From positions 1-38,125 of the forward strand of contig NZ_CAUDZA010000023.1 of assembly GCF_958453765.1 (NCBI RefSeq): a DNA stretch of 38,125 nt, in the 5' to 3' direction. The notes below the pieces were generated by a model that saw only the letters and a program-made list of their open reading frames with translations, was not told the origin of the DNA and did not search any database. This DNA comes from Phascolarctobacterium_A succinatutens_B. GTDB taxonomy: Bacteria; Bacillota; Negativicutes; Acidaminococcales; Acidaminococcaceae. Shown piece by piece: positions 8,555-16,950 of the stretch. Within the stretch, counting starts at the first letter, position 1; every line of letters starts with the position of its first letter. The position numbers and the translations under genes are program-made.

Positions 8555-8590
8555 CAAAAAAGAGAGGCCTGTACATCACAGTACCTCTCT
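8555..8590 (-). terminator. Rho-independent terminator after tatD
   Basis: On the minus strand AGAGAGG ... CCTCTCT with further inner pairing (ACTGT/ACAG) is followed by TTTTTT. It is about 30 bp past the tatD stop and separates tatD from the decarboxylase operon promoter. Confidence 0.85.
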
Positions 8591-8617
8591 GAGTTTTTGC
8601 CGTAAGCAGCCTTATGC

Positions 8618-9397
8618 TTATTTTATCTTTTTAAATAATCTTTTGGTATTCGCCGTGGCAATTGCCGCCAGCTCCTCAAACTCCATTCCCAGCACCTGCG
8701 CCGCATTACGCGCCGTGTATTCCGTATAGCCGGGATTATTACGCTTGCCGCGGAACGGTACCGGTGTAAGATAAGGGCTGTCGGTTTCAAACAGCAGCAG
8801 CTCCTTAGGAATATACTGCATAACCTCACGCACCTTCTGCGCATTCTTATAGGTAGACGTACCGCCGAAGCCAAAGTAATAGCCACGCTTAGCCAGCTCC
8901 TTCGCCATCTCCAGCGAGCCGCTGAAGCAGTGGAACACTGCCTGTACGCCATGCACTTCCTTCTGGAACAGCTCCAGCATATCGCCGTGCGCATCTCTGT
9001 CATGAATAATCACCGGCAAATCAAACTGCTTAGCCAGATCAATCTGCTCTAAGAAAATACGCTTCTGTACCTCCTTAGGTTCGTTTTCCTTCCAGTAATA
9101 ATCAAGACCGATTTCACCGATTGCCACTACCTTCGGGTGCTGCGCCCACTCTGCCAGCTGCTGCAGATAATCGGCTGGAATACCCTTTAAATTTTCCGGA
9201 TGCCAGCCAACCGCCGCATAAATAAACGGATACTTTTCCGCCAGCTCCACCGCAACAGCACTGCTGGCAGCATCACAGCCGGGATTGACGATGCCGTCCA
9301 TATCCTGCTCCAGCTGTGCAATCAGCTGCTCTCTGTCCTCATTAAACGCTTCGTCATCTAAATGGGCATGCGAATCCCACAAACCAGTTCTGCTCAT
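8618..9397 (-). CDS. tatD: TatD family metal-dependent hydrolase (DNase)
   Basis: 259 aa TIM-barrel amidohydrolase-superfamily protein; characterised TatD proteins are metal-dependent 3'-5' exonucleases. Metal ligands are visible in order: DSHAHLDD (residues 8-15), GEIGLDYYW (about 95), IIHDRDA (about 130), FHCFSG (about 155) and FETDSPYLTP (about 204). The ATG has GAGGT upstream, located in the last codons of the preceding membrane-protein gene, so the two are coupled. In Bacillus tatD also sits next to metS and near yabE-rnmV-ksgA. Confidence 0.95.
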   Translation of the reverse strand: MSRTGLWDSHAHLDDEAFNEDREQLIAQLEQDMDGIVNPGCDAASSAVAVELAEKYPFIYAAVGWHPENLKGIPADYLQQLAEWAQHPKVVAIGEIGLDYYWKENEPKEVQKRIFLEQIDLAKQFDLPVIIHDRDAHGDMLELFQKEVHGVQAVFHCFSGSLEMAKELAKRGYYFGFGGTSTYKNAQKVREVMQYIPKELLLFETDSPYLTPVPFRGKRNNPGYTEYTARNAAQVLGMEFEELAAIATANTKRLFKKIK

Positions 9398-9400
9398 AAT

Positions 9401-9991
9401 CTACCTCACATTCACAAAAAAGTTCAGATACAGCTGCAAAAACAGCAGCATGCTGAACAAAATATAACGGAAAACCGCCGCCTTACGCGAATAATATTCG
9501 CAGCCCGGCAGATAAAATTCCTTGGGATTTTGCGGATTATAAATAATTTTACGCGGCAGCTTCAGCGTAAAGCCACGCTCCAGCACGTCGCCACTCTTTT
9601 CCTTCGTTCCCTTGGCTTCGTTCAAGGCCTCGCTGTATTCCTTATCACCGACTTTATAGGTAAAAACCGGACACAGCTGCTTGCCACGGCTCCAGCTGCT
9701 CTTGTAGCCGGTAATCACCGCGCGCACATCTTCAGTGCAAAGATTGCTCAGCTTAGGGAAATAATTCTTCGTAAAAATGCAGACAATGCCATATAAATAA
9801 ATCAGCAGCGCCAGCTTCAGCGTCCAGGCCATACCCTTGAACATGTAGAAGTCATAACCGGGATAATGCTCTCCCAGCCATGCATGCGGCAGGATATAGG
9901 GCACCATGCTGCTGAGCAGCACTAAAATCATACTGATGCCTATAAAAATATACGGTCGCCAGAACAAGCGCGAAAAAAGCTTTTCGGACAC
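9401..9991 (-). CDS. DUF3592-like membrane protein
   Basis: 196 aa with two N-terminal hydrophobic segments, an extracytoplasmic or cytoplasmic beta-rich middle (about 100-170) and one C-terminal membrane segment. The middle contains CPVFTYKVGDKEYSE and IYNPQNPKEFYLPG, the pattern of DUF3592-type proteins. Function is unknown. GTG at 9991 is preferred because AAGGGGGA lies seven bases upstream. A longer in-frame GTG at 10048 has its purine run directly against the start codon. It lies between metG and tatD with 3 bp to tatD and is probably cotranscribed with it. Confidence 0.6.
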   Translation of the reverse strand: MSEKLFSRLFWRPYIFIGISMILVLLSSMVPYILPHAWLGEHYPGYDFYMFKGMAWTLKLALLIYLYGIVCIFTKNYFPKLSNLCTEDVRAVITGYKSSWSRGKQLCPVFTYKVGDKEYSEALNEAKGTKEKSGDVLERGFTLKLPRKIIYNPQNPKEFYLPGCEYYSRKAAVFRYILFSMLLFLQLYLNFFVNVR

Positions 9992-10111
9992 TGATAAGTC
10001 CCCCTTCCAAAACAAAAGACAATATGTTAATAGACGAAGAGCAGGCACTCCTCAACCGCTAAAACGTATCAGAGTGACTGCTCTAAATCTCAGAGTGCGT
10101 CAAGCACTTTT

Positions 10112-12073
10112 TTATTTTACACGACTGCCGGAAGCAAGATTTTGCGGGTCAACAAGAGCCAGATTGCCCTGTCCGTCGGAAGCACACAGCAGCATGCCGA
10201 AGGATTCGATACCCATCAGCTTAGCCGGTGCCAGGTTTGCTACAACAACAACGTTTTTGCCTACCATCTGTTCAGGCTCATAGTATTGGGAGATGCCGCT
10301 GACGATAGTGCGTACCTCATTACCGATTTCTACCTGCAGCTTGAGCAGCTTTTTGGATTTTTTAACCTTTTCTGCTTCCAGAACCTTGCCTACGCGCAGG
10401 TCAATCTTCTCAAAATCAGGGAAAGCGATTTCCGGTTTAATCGGCTCCATAGCAGGCTTTGCTTCTTCTGCCGGAGCAGGTGCGGGAGCTGCAGCCTTAT
10501 GCTCATAGCGTTTGCCGCCGATGATGGTTGCACCGTCTTCGGTAACCTCGATACGCGGATACAGAGGCTCGCCCTTGCAAACCTTAGTGCCGTTTGCCAG
10601 ACCGCCCCACTCAGCGTCTGCCAGCAGGAACTGCTCAGGCACAGCCAGGCCAAGCTGGGTGTAAATCTTCGGGCTGGTGGTCGGGATGTACGGGCTGATT
10701 AAAATAGCTACGATACGCAGGGTTTCAGCCAGGTTATACATAACAGTCTTCAGACGGTCAGCCTTAGCCTCGTCCTTAGCCAGAATCCACGGAGCGGTTT
10801 CGTCGATATATTTGTTGGCGCGGCTGATTAAAGCCCATACGCCTTTAATCGCAGTGTTAATTTCCATGTTGTCCATAGCCTTAACATAGTTAGCTACGGT
10901 TTCTTTAACGAGAGCCTTCAGCTCATCATCAATCGGTTCGTTGGCACCGGTATCGGCAACAATTCCACCATGATATTTTTCAATCATGCTTACGGTTCTG
11001 TGCAGCAGGTTGCCCAGGTCGTTGGCCAAATCTGCATTTACACGGGTAATCAGTGCATCACGGGAGAAGTTGCCGTCGCTGCCCAGGTTGATTTCGCGCA
11101 GCAGGAAGTAGCGGATAGCATCAGCGCCGAACTCATCAATCAGGGCCAGCGGGTCGATAACGTTGCCCTTGGATTTGGACATTTTATCGCCGTCAACTAC
11201 GAGCCAGCCATGACCGTAAACCTCTTGCGGCATTTCCAGACCCATAGCATGCAGCATAATCGGCCAGATAATGGTGTGGAAGCGCACGATTTCCTTGCCT
11301 ACCAGGTGCAGGCTTGCCGGCCAGTATTTGTGGAAGAAGGCATCATCGGTGCCGTATTTAATGCCTGTCAGATAGTTCAGCAGAGCATCGAACCATACAT
11401 AAACAACATGTTTTTTGTCAAACGGAACAGGAATGCCCCAGTCAAAGGTGGTACGGGTAATGCACAAATCCTCCAGACCTTGCTTAACGAAATTGATCAT
11501 CTCGTTGCGGCGGCTTGCCGGTTGGATAAAGTCCGGATGCTCTTCGATGAATTGCAGCCACCAATCCTGGTATTTGCTCATTTTAAAGAAGTAGCTTTCC
11601 TCTTCCATCTCCTCTACCGGACGATGGCAGTCGGGGCAGCAGTGGTTTTCATCCAGCTGACGCTCCAGCCAGTAGGATTCGCAGGGTACGCAGTACAGGC
11701 CCTTGTAATTTTTCTTATAGATATCGCCCTGCTCATAAATTTTTTGCAGTGCGTCCTGAACAACCTTATGATGACGCTCCTGGCTGGTGCGGATAAAGTC
11801 ATTGTTGGAGATATTCAGCTCTTTCCACAGCAGCTTGAAGTTAGCAATAATTGCATCTACATACTGAATCGGGGTTACGCCTTTTTCCTTAGCCTTACGT
11901 TGGATTTTCAGACCGTGCTCGTCACTGCCGGTCAGGAAGAATACATCTTCACCCTTCAAACGGTGAAAGCGTGCCAGGCTGTCAGCGATAGTTGTGCAAT
12001 AGGCATGGCCTATATGCAGATTGTCACTCGGATAATAAATTGGTGTTGTAATATAATAACTCGGTTTAGTCAT
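10112..12073 (-). CDS. metG: Methionyl-tRNA synthetase
   Basis: 653 aa class I aminoacyl-tRNA synthetase. PIYYPSDNLHIGHAY near the N-terminus holds the HIGH motif, and DKMSKSKGNVID near residue 300 holds KMSKS. The zinc knuckle appears as CVPC ... CCPDC around residues 125-150. After an Ala/Pro-rich linker (about 535-550) the last 110 residues form a Trbp111-type tRNA-binding domain starting FEKIDLRVGKV. ATG at 12073 is preferred: AAGGAG lies 12 bases upstream, while the alternative ATG at 12085 abuts it. It overlaps the rsmI stop by 8 bp. Confidence 0.96.
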   Translation of the reverse strand: MTKPSYYITTPIYYPSDNLHIGHAYCTTIADSLARFHRLKGEDVFFLTGSDEHGLKIQRKAKEKGVTPIQYVDAIIANFKLLWKELNISNNDFIRTSQERHHKVVQDALQKIYEQGDIYKKNYKGLYCVPCESYWLERQLDENHCCPDCHRPVEEMEEESYFFKMSKYQDWWLQFIEEHPDFIQPASRRNEMINFVKQGLEDLCITRTTFDWGIPVPFDKKHVVYVWFDALLNYLTGIKYGTDDAFFHKYWPASLHLVGKEIVRFHTIIWPIMLHAMGLEMPQEVYGHGWLVVDGDKMSKSKGNVIDPLALIDEFGADAIRYFLLREINLGSDGNFSRDALITRVNADLANDLGNLLHRTVSMIEKYHGGIVADTGANEPIDDELKALVKETVANYVKAMDNMEINTAIKGVWALISRANKYIDETAPWILAKDEAKADRLKTVMYNLAETLRIVAILISPYIPTTSPKIYTQLGLAVPEQFLLADAEWGGLANGTKVCKGEPLYPRIEVTEDGATIIGGKRYEHKAAAPAPAPAEEAKPAMEPIKPEIAFPDFEKIDLRVGKVLEAEKVKKSKKLLKLQVEIGNEVRTIVSGISQYYEPEQMVGKNVVVVANLAPAKLMGIESFGMLLCASDGQGNLALVDPQNLASGSRVK

Positions 12074-12935
12074 TGTCAGACCCATCTCCTTCAGAAATTA
12101 GTTGATTATATAGCTCCCGTTTGGGAATTTTACGTTTTTTTGCTACCTGCGCCAAGGCAGCCTTCTTATCTACGCCATCAGCCATCAGTTTGCGCACCTC
12201 GTCAAGAGGTTCAAGCTCCTCCTCGGCTACAGCGAAAGCACCATCGCCGGCACCAAGCACCAGGCAGAACTCTCCGCGCGGCGAATTGGCCTCCAGCCAT
12301 TCCAGACAGCCGCTGACCGTGCCACGGTAGAATTCCTCATGCAGCTTCGTCAGCTCGCGTGCTGCCGCCAAAGGACGGTCGCCCCACGCAGCCAGGATAT
12401 CCTTCAGCACCTCCACAATCCTGTGCGGTGCTTCGTAAAGAATAATCGTCGCAGGAATATGCTGCCATTGCTCCAGCTGCTCGCGTCTGTTACGCTTACT
12501 CTTTGGTAAAAAACCGCCGAAGAAAAACGGATACGTCGGCAGACCGCTGGCAATCAAAGCACATAAAGCAGCGTTGGCACCTGGTACAGGCACCACTCTG
12601 ATACCATGAGCAATCGCATCATGCGCCAAAGCTTCACCGGGATCAGCAATTCCCGGAAAACCTGCGTCGCTTACAAGAGCAACATTTTTGCCTTCCAGCA
12701 GCTGGCCTAAAAGATATTCGCCCTGCTTATCCTTGCTGTGCTCATCATAACGCACCAGGCGTCCTTTGATGTTGAAGTGATTTAAAAGCTGCAGCGTATG
12801 ACGTGTGTCCTCCGCCGCAATCAAATCTGCCTCCTGCAGCATACGCAAAGCGCGCGGTGTCATATCCTCAAGATTACCGATAGGTGTAGCGCATAAATAA
12901 AGTGTTCCATATATATTATTTTGCTCTGCTGTCAC
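12066..12935 (-). CDS. rsmI: 16S rRNA (cytidine1402-2'-O)-methyltransferase
   Basis: Adds the 2'-O-methyl group to C1402 in the ribosomal P site using SAM. Family motifs: CATPIGNLEDMTPRA near residue 15, AAEDTRHTLQLL near 41, SDAGFPGIADPGEAL near 89 and PVPGANAALCALIASGLP near 115. The product is 289 aa, including a C-terminal basic helical tail. GTG at 12935 is chosen because AGGAGG lies seven bases upstream; an ATG at 12953 has no RBS. It forms an operon with metG and is coupled by overlap. Confidence 0.94.
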   Translation of the reverse strand: MTAEQNNIYGTLYLCATPIGNLEDMTPRALRMLQEADLIAAEDTRHTLQLLNHFNIKGRLVRYDEHSKDKQGEYLLGQLLEGKNVALVSDAGFPGIADPGEALAHDAIAHGIRVVPVPGANAALCALIASGLPTYPFFFGGFLPKSKRNRREQLEQWQHIPATIILYEAPHRIVEVLKDILAAWGDRPLAAARELTKLHEEFYRGTVSGCLEWLEANSPRGEFCLVLGAGDGAFAVAEEELEPLDEVRKLMADGVDKKAALAQVAKKRKIPKRELYNQLISEGDGSDND

Positions 12936-13002
12936 AGCTCCGCCTCCTATCATTTAACGGTGGTCAGCAGGTGCAGTACATACTAACCCATAATATATTA
13001 AT

Positions 13003-13025
13003 TTTATCACACACAGCGTGATAAA
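13003..13025. promoter_or_regulatory. Inverted repeat upstream of rsmI-metG
   Basis: TTTATCAC and GTGATAAA form perfect 8-bp arms (13003-13010, 13018-13025) with a 7-nt spacer. It sits between the neighbouring terminator and the rsmI start, where the operon promoter should be. It could be an operator. I cannot assign a regulator. Confidence 0.35.
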
Positions 13026-13030
13026 TAAAG

Positions 13031-13058
13031 AAAAAACGCGTAACTTTCGTTACGCGTT
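13031..13058 (-). terminator. Rho-independent terminator after the secreted-protein gene
   Basis: A 10-bp perfect stem (13035-13044 with 13049-13058) and a 4-nt loop, followed on the minus strand by TTTTTT. It begins eight bases past the stop codon at 13066. Confidence 0.9.
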
Positions 13059-13065
13059 CAGCTTA

Positions 13066-13629
13066 TCAGTAAAAAGCTCGGCCGGATTTCCAACCGGGTG
13101 TAAATGTAGACTCGATAACAGCACATTTATTATTATAGCTGTCTGCCAGCCAGGAAGGATAATCAAAATACCAGGTATTCCAATATTCTCCGTTGATAAA
13201 GCACTTTTTGTAATAAATCCTGTCATTTTCCAGATAGGAAATAACGTACCAGTCATCACCCTTGGCCTTATAGGCAGCGTTCGGATGATTTTGGATATCC
13301 ATATTATATTCATCAGCCAGCGTCATGCCCATATTATGACCGCCGCTGACAGTAAAGCCGGAACCATATTCATCTTTAAAGATGCAGCCGTCGCCATTAG
13401 TGCTTTCGAATGCCTGATTAAAGTTTGCCGAGAGATTAATCTCAAAGGCAAATCTTTCATTGATATAACGATAATAATCGGGATTATCCGTTGTAAATAC
13501 TTTGACGTACTCTGCTGTTCCTTCACTGGGCTCATACCATTGGTTCTTTAAGAAAACAGCACTCGCCGCCGATACGGTAGCAGTAAAAATAAACATCAGC
13601 ATCGACAGAAGCAGCAAGATCTTTTTCAT
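13066..13629 (-). CDS. Secreted protein of unknown function
   Basis: 187 aa. The start MKKILLLLSMLMFIFTATVS with SAASA after it is a clear signal peptide. The mature part carries YYRYINERFAFEINLSANF then STNGDGCIFKDEYGSGFTVS. This arrangement (native-like opening, then NGDG plus an aromatic and a short beta hairpin) recalls small PsbP-like secreted proteins of many bacteria, but I cannot assign a named family. ATG at 13629 has AAGGA upstream and begins the signal peptide exactly; longer in-frame starts add unlikely residues. It has its own promoter and terminator, so it is monocistronic. Confidence 0.75.
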   Translation of the reverse strand: MKKILLLLSMLMFIFTATVSAASAVFLKNQWYEPSEGTAEYVKVFTTDNPDYYRYINERFAFEINLSANFNQAFESTNGDGCIFKDEYGSGFTVSGGHNMGMTLADEYNMDIQNHPNAAYKAKGDDWYVISYLENDRIYYKKCFINGEYWNTWYFDYPSWLADSYNNKCAVIESTFTPGWKSGRAFY

Positions 13630-13666
13630 AGCATTCACCATCCTTAAATGTATTCTCTGCACTTTA

Positions 13667-13695
13667 ATTGTAACCTGCCAAAGTTTTTTTGTCGA
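13667..13695 (-). promoter_or_regulatory. Promoter of the secreted-protein gene
   Basis: TCGACA (13690-13695) and TACAAT (13667-13672) on the minus strand with a 17-bp spacer, about 40 bp before the start codon. Confidence 0.55.
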
Positions 13696-13733
13696 GCTTA
13701 ATTTTCTAAAAATTGACTACTTCTGCTCAGTAT

Positions 13734-15080
13734 TCAGTCAACAGGCGTGTATTTCTTTTCCAGCAGACGTACAAAATAATGATAGGCCGCAAACACAAAA
13801 ATCGCACAGCTGATCCAGGAAATCGGCTCGGCCATACAGATGCCCTCATAACCAAAGGGCACACTGAGATATATTGCCGCGATAGAACGCATTATCAGTT
13901 CAACCACACCCGAAAGCATAGGAATCATGCTTACGCCCATGCCCTGACAGGCGTTACGATAAATAAAAATCTGACTGAGGAAGAAGTAAACAGGCACAGT
14001 ATACAAGATATAAAGATGTGCTGCCTGCATAACCGTCGGTGACGGATTATCCAGGAAGATGCCGATAACCTCTTCGCCGAAAGCAAAGACCACAACTGCG
14101 GCAAACAAGCTGAAGGCCAGCGTCAGCAGCGAGCAGCGGCGAACCGCATCACGGATGCGGTCAAAGCGGCGAGCACCGAAATTCTGCGCGGTAAACACAG
14201 CCATAGCAATACCGAAGGAAATCATCGGCTGCAGCGCCAGCTGCTCCACGCGCATTGCCGTAGTAAAGCCGGCAATCTGATCACTGCCGAACTTGTTGCA
14301 AACTGACTGCAGGATAATAATACCAAGTCCCAAAACGGAGAACTGCACCGCCATCGGCAGGCCCATACGCAGATGCGCCCACAGCTCCGGCCAGTCCAAT
14401 CGGAAGTCGCTGCGATGAATATGCAGCTGCGGAAAGCGCTTGTAAATATAAATAACGCACAGCACCGCCGAAAAGGCCTGCGCAATAACCAAAGCAAAGG
14501 CGCTGCCCGGCACGCCCCAGCCGAAGCAGATGATGAAAACGAGCGCCAGAATAATATTCACTATCGAAGAAATAATGAGAAAGTACAGCGGCGTTTTGCT
14601 GTCACCAAGGGAACGCATAATACCGGACAAAAGATTATAAGCCATCATCGCCAGCAGACCGTCGACGATAATCATTACATAGGCATAGGCATCCTCCATC
14701 AGCTCCGGCGGGATATTCATCATCACCAGCATCTGGTCGATAACCAAATGCATAATCCCCATAATGAGCAAAACGAAAAATAAGCTCAACACAACGCAGG
14801 TAGCAATGCTGCGGCGCATTCCCTGCATATCCTGCGCACCGTAGCGCTGTCCCGTAACAACAGTAAAGCCGTTGCTGAGACCAATCGTCAGCACCATCGT
14901 CAGCATGAACAGCGGCGACACCGCGCCAACAGCAGCCAAAGCATTCACGCCAATCGTCCGCCCGACAATAACAATATCGGCAATATTATACAGCTGCTGA
15001 AAAACATTTCCTATCAGAAGCGGCACCATAAAGGGAATAATCAGCTTTAATGGTGCGCCTTCAGTCATATTCTGAAGCAT
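13734..15080 (-). CDS. MATE family efflux transporter
   Basis: 448 aa with twelve predicted membrane segments. The N-terminus MTEGAPLKLIIPFMVPLLIGN and the following QQLYNIADIVIVGR match the MATE/DinF multidrug antiporter family, and the second half repeats the arrangement (GLPMAVQFSVLGLG, AMRVEQLALQP). Such proteins export cationic drugs or metabolites using Na+ or H+ gradients. Substrate unknown. GGAGG precedes the ATG. The promoter overlaps a palindrome, suggesting repression. It is not cotranscribed with its neighbours. Confidence 0.92.
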   Translation of the reverse strand: MLQNMTEGAPLKLIIPFMVPLLIGNVFQQLYNIADIVIVGRTIGVNALAAVGAVSPLFMLTMVLTIGLSNGFTVVTGQRYGAQDMQGMRRSIATCVVLSLFFVLLIMGIMHLVIDQMLVMMNIPPELMEDAYAYVMIIVDGLLAMMAYNLLSGIMRSLGDSKTPLYFLIISSIVNIILALVFIICFGWGVPGSAFALVIAQAFSAVLCVIYIYKRFPQLHIHRSDFRLDWPELWAHLRMGLPMAVQFSVLGLGIIILQSVCNKFGSDQIAGFTTAMRVEQLALQPMISFGIAMAVFTAQNFGARRFDRIRDAVRRCSLLTLAFSLFAAVVVFAFGEEVIGIFLDNPSPTVMQAAHLYILYTVPVYFFLSQIFIYRNACQGMGVSMIPMLSGVVELIMRSIAAIYLSVPFGYEGICMAEPISWISCAIFVFAAYHYFVRLLEKKYTPVD

Positions 15081-15136
15081 AAAAAAAGAACCTCCTTTAG
15101 CTGCTCTCTCCCAAGCAGCAGTATCAGTCCGGTATT

Positions 15137-15165
15137 ACAATATATATCACTGACTTATCAGTCAA
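15137..15165 (-). promoter_or_regulatory. Promoter and candidate operator of the MATE gene
   Basis: TTGACT (15160-15165) and TATTGT (15137-15142) on the minus strand, 17-bp spacer. The -35 is part of TGACTTATCAGTCA (15151-15164), an inverted repeat with 5-bp arms that overlaps a second one, ACTGA/TCAGT (15149-15162). A repressor bound here would block RNA polymerase. TetR- or MarR-type binding is plausible but no regulator gene is adjacent. Confidence 0.5.
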
Positions 15166-15183
15166 AATATAGCACAATCAAGA

Positions 15184-15218
15184 AAAAAATACAAGACGTG
15201 CAGCAACACACGTCTTGT
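15184..15218 (-). terminator. Rho-independent terminator after the FAH-family gene
   Basis: Perfect 10-bp stem (15191-15200 with 15209-15218), 8-nt loop, followed on the minus strand by TATTTTTTT. Seven bases after the stop codon at 15225. Confidence 0.9.
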
Positions 15219-15224
15219 AAAATC

Positions 15225-15989
15225 TTATTCCATAACTACTCTATTGGAAATCTTGCCAATACCCTCGATTTCAACGGTGATTTCATCACCCTCATTTAAA
15301 AGCCCGGCACCAACCGGAGTACCTGTCAAAATCAGATCACCGGCATCCAATGTAAAGCTCTGAGAGATGTAGCTCAAGATTTCATAGGGATTATAAATCA
15401 TATTGCTCGTGCGCGCATCCTGCTTAAGCACACCGTTGACATAAGAGCGGATGGATAAATCGCTGGAATCCAGCTCCGTTTCCAGCCACGGTCCCAAGGG
15501 ACAGAAGGTATCAAAGGATTTACAGCGCAGCCACTGGCGCTCCTTGCGCTGCAGGTCGCGGGCCGTAACATCATTAGCACAGGTATAACCCAAAATATAT
15601 TTAGGTACATCTTCTGCCTTAACATTCTTCATCCTCTTTTTCACAACAATGCCCAGCTCCGCGCCAAAGGCCAGCTCCTGCACCTGCTTCGGCCAGATGA
15701 TATCCGCACCTGTACCGACAACGGTATGCGCAGCCTTAGAAAAAATACTCGGCTCGCGCGGAATTTCTACACCGAATTCTGCCGCATGCTTCTGGTAATT
15801 AAAGCTGACGCAGATAATCTGCTTCGGTACGCAGGGTGCCAGCAAGCGTACATCACGCATAGCAAAGGTTTCGTCCGTTATCTGCCAATATGTTTCCAGA
15901 GAACCATATACGCAACGGATAACATCGCCGTCAATAAAGCCTATACGCTTGTTGCCTGTCCGCAAATCCTCAAAACGCACGCATTTCAT
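15225..15989 (-). CDS. Fumarylacetoacetate hydrolase (FAH) family protein with altered metal site
   Basis: 254 aa of the FAH/2-hydroxyhepta-2,4-diene-1,7-dioate isomerase type. Visible: ICVSFNYQKHAAEFG (about 59-73), the metal ligand aspartate in GYTCANDVTARDLQ (about 134-147), and the C-terminal LTGTPVGAG (about 221-229). The usual ExE metal pair reads FGAELG here, so the first glutamate is replaced by glycine (GGC codon). Family enzymes are Mg2+/Mn2+-dependent C-C hydrolases, isomerases or decarboxylases; this one may have altered activity. It overlaps the PHP gene stop by ATGA and is coupled to it. Confidence 0.82.
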   Translation of the reverse strand: MKCVRFEDLRTGNKRIGFIDGDVIRCVYGSLETYWQITDETFAMRDVRLLAPCVPKQIICVSFNYQKHAAEFGVEIPREPSIFSKAAHTVVGTGADIIWPKQVQELAFGAELGIVVKKRMKNVKAEDVPKYILGYTCANDVTARDLQRKERQWLRCKSFDTFCPLGPWLETELDSSDLSIRSYVNGVLKQDARTSNMIYNPYEILSYISQSFTLDAGDLILTGTPVGAGLLNEGDEITVEIEGIGKISNRVVME

Positions 15990-16774
15990 TTTAACCCCTC
16001 CATAATCTGCATCCTTCTCGCTTTAAAATAAACAGGTGTCAGTTCTGCCTGCGCCGCCAACGCCAGCGCCTCCTGCAATCTGCGCCCCACATGCTCCTTA
16101 TAATGGGCGTCACTGCCAAGAGTGCAGTATTTGCCGCCAAGCTCACGATAACGCTTGTACAGCGGCAGCAAGCCTGCTACCGCAGCAGCATCATCCAGGC
16201 GACGTGTATTGATTTCGATAGGCTTATTCTGCTCAATCAAAAGTAAAAACAGCTTATCGAATAATTCCGGTGCATCCTGCAGGCGCAGCTCACGCTCCGC
16301 TCCCTTATACGGCCAATAACGGCAGATATAGTCAATATGCGCAAATGCATCAAAATCTCGCTCCTGCTCCAGACAGGTAATCGCATCATGCAGAAATTCT
16401 TCTACAATCTGCTGACGCGTGCGTCCCTTGTAGCAGGTCTGCTCGTATAAATCACGGCCGCCGATGCAATGGATAGAAGCCAGCACATAGTCAAACGGAT
16501 GAGCCTGTGCCACCTTTTTATCCTCAGCCGCAGTATGTGTCTGCATGCCTATTTCAATGCCCATCAGCACCTTATCGCTGCTCAGCGGCTGCAGACGTGC
16601 AAAATATTCATCTATATCAAAGATAAATGCTTCCGGATTAGTCGGATAATCATAATCCCAATGCTCTGTAACCGTTATACCAATCCCTTGCTCAGCGGCT
16701 GCGCCGATGGCATCAGCAAATTTCATTTCGCTGTCGCAGGAATAATCACAGTGCATATGTGTATCAAATATCAT
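15986..16774 (-). CDS. PHP-domain phosphoesterase, histidinol-phosphatase type
   Basis: 262 aa. The four PHP motifs are visible: DTHMHCDYSCDS at residue 3, TEHWDYD near 36, GIEIGMQ near 73 with the SIHCIGG histidine near 103, and AHIDYICRYWPY near 139, ending with the LGSDAHYKEHVG metal site near 220. The pattern fits HisK-type histidinol-phosphate phosphatases, but related PHP enzymes act on other phosphoesters, and no his genes are nearby. First gene of a two-gene operon with the FAH-family gene. GGAAGG precedes the start codon. Confidence 0.82.
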   Translation of the reverse strand: MIFDTHMHCDYSCDSEMKFADAIGAAAEQGIGITVTEHWDYDYPTNPEAFIFDIDEYFARLQPLSSDKVLMGIEIGMQTHTAAEDKKVAQAHPFDYVLASIHCIGGRDLYEQTCYKGRTRQQIVEEFLHDAITCLEQERDFDAFAHIDYICRYWPYKGAERELRLQDAPELFDKLFLLLIEQNKPIEINTRRLDDAAAVAGLLPLYKRYRELGGKYCTLGSDAHYKEHVGRRLQEALALAAQAELTPVYFKARRMQIMEGLK

Positions 16775-16801
16775 TTAGTGTACCTTCCTTCCGTAAATTA
16801 T

Positions 16802-16829
16802 ATTGTATCAAATTGCAATAAAAAAGCAA
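16802..16829 (-). promoter_or_regulatory. Promoter of the PHP-FAH operon
   Basis: TTGCTT (16824-16829) and TACAAT (16802-16807) on the minus strand with a 16-bp spacer; a second TATAAT lies at 16797-16802. About 25 bp before the start codon. Confidence 0.5.
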
Positions 16830-16883
16830 CGGGGAAAGGCAGGATTTTTTCACCAATTAACGAGAAAATTACAAAGTAGTTAG

Positions 16884-16934
16884 CAGGGAGTAATCCAAGA
16901 GAAAATTTTAATTGTTCTCCGAGATTACTCCCTG
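16884..16934 (-). terminator. Long hairpin after the DUF1847 gene, probable terminator
   Basis: Perfect 12-bp arms (16884-16895 and 16923-16934) enclose a second weak AGAGAA/TTCTC pairing. It starts 16 bp past the DUF1847 stop. The following minus-strand sequence is only moderately T-rich, so termination is likely but not textbook. Confidence 0.6.
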
Positions 16935-16950
16935 TAAAAATCAATGTATT

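Noticed and set aside
10090..10108. AGTGC/GCACT hairpin followed by T run near the metG end
   Set aside because: The 5-bp stem is weak and its T tail is on the plus strand, where no gene ends. Not a convincing metG terminator.
10970..12316. Long plus-strand open frame opposite metG and rsmI
   Set aside because: It lies antisense to two certain genes and its translation has no recognisable domain. It is a by-product of codon usage on the other strand.
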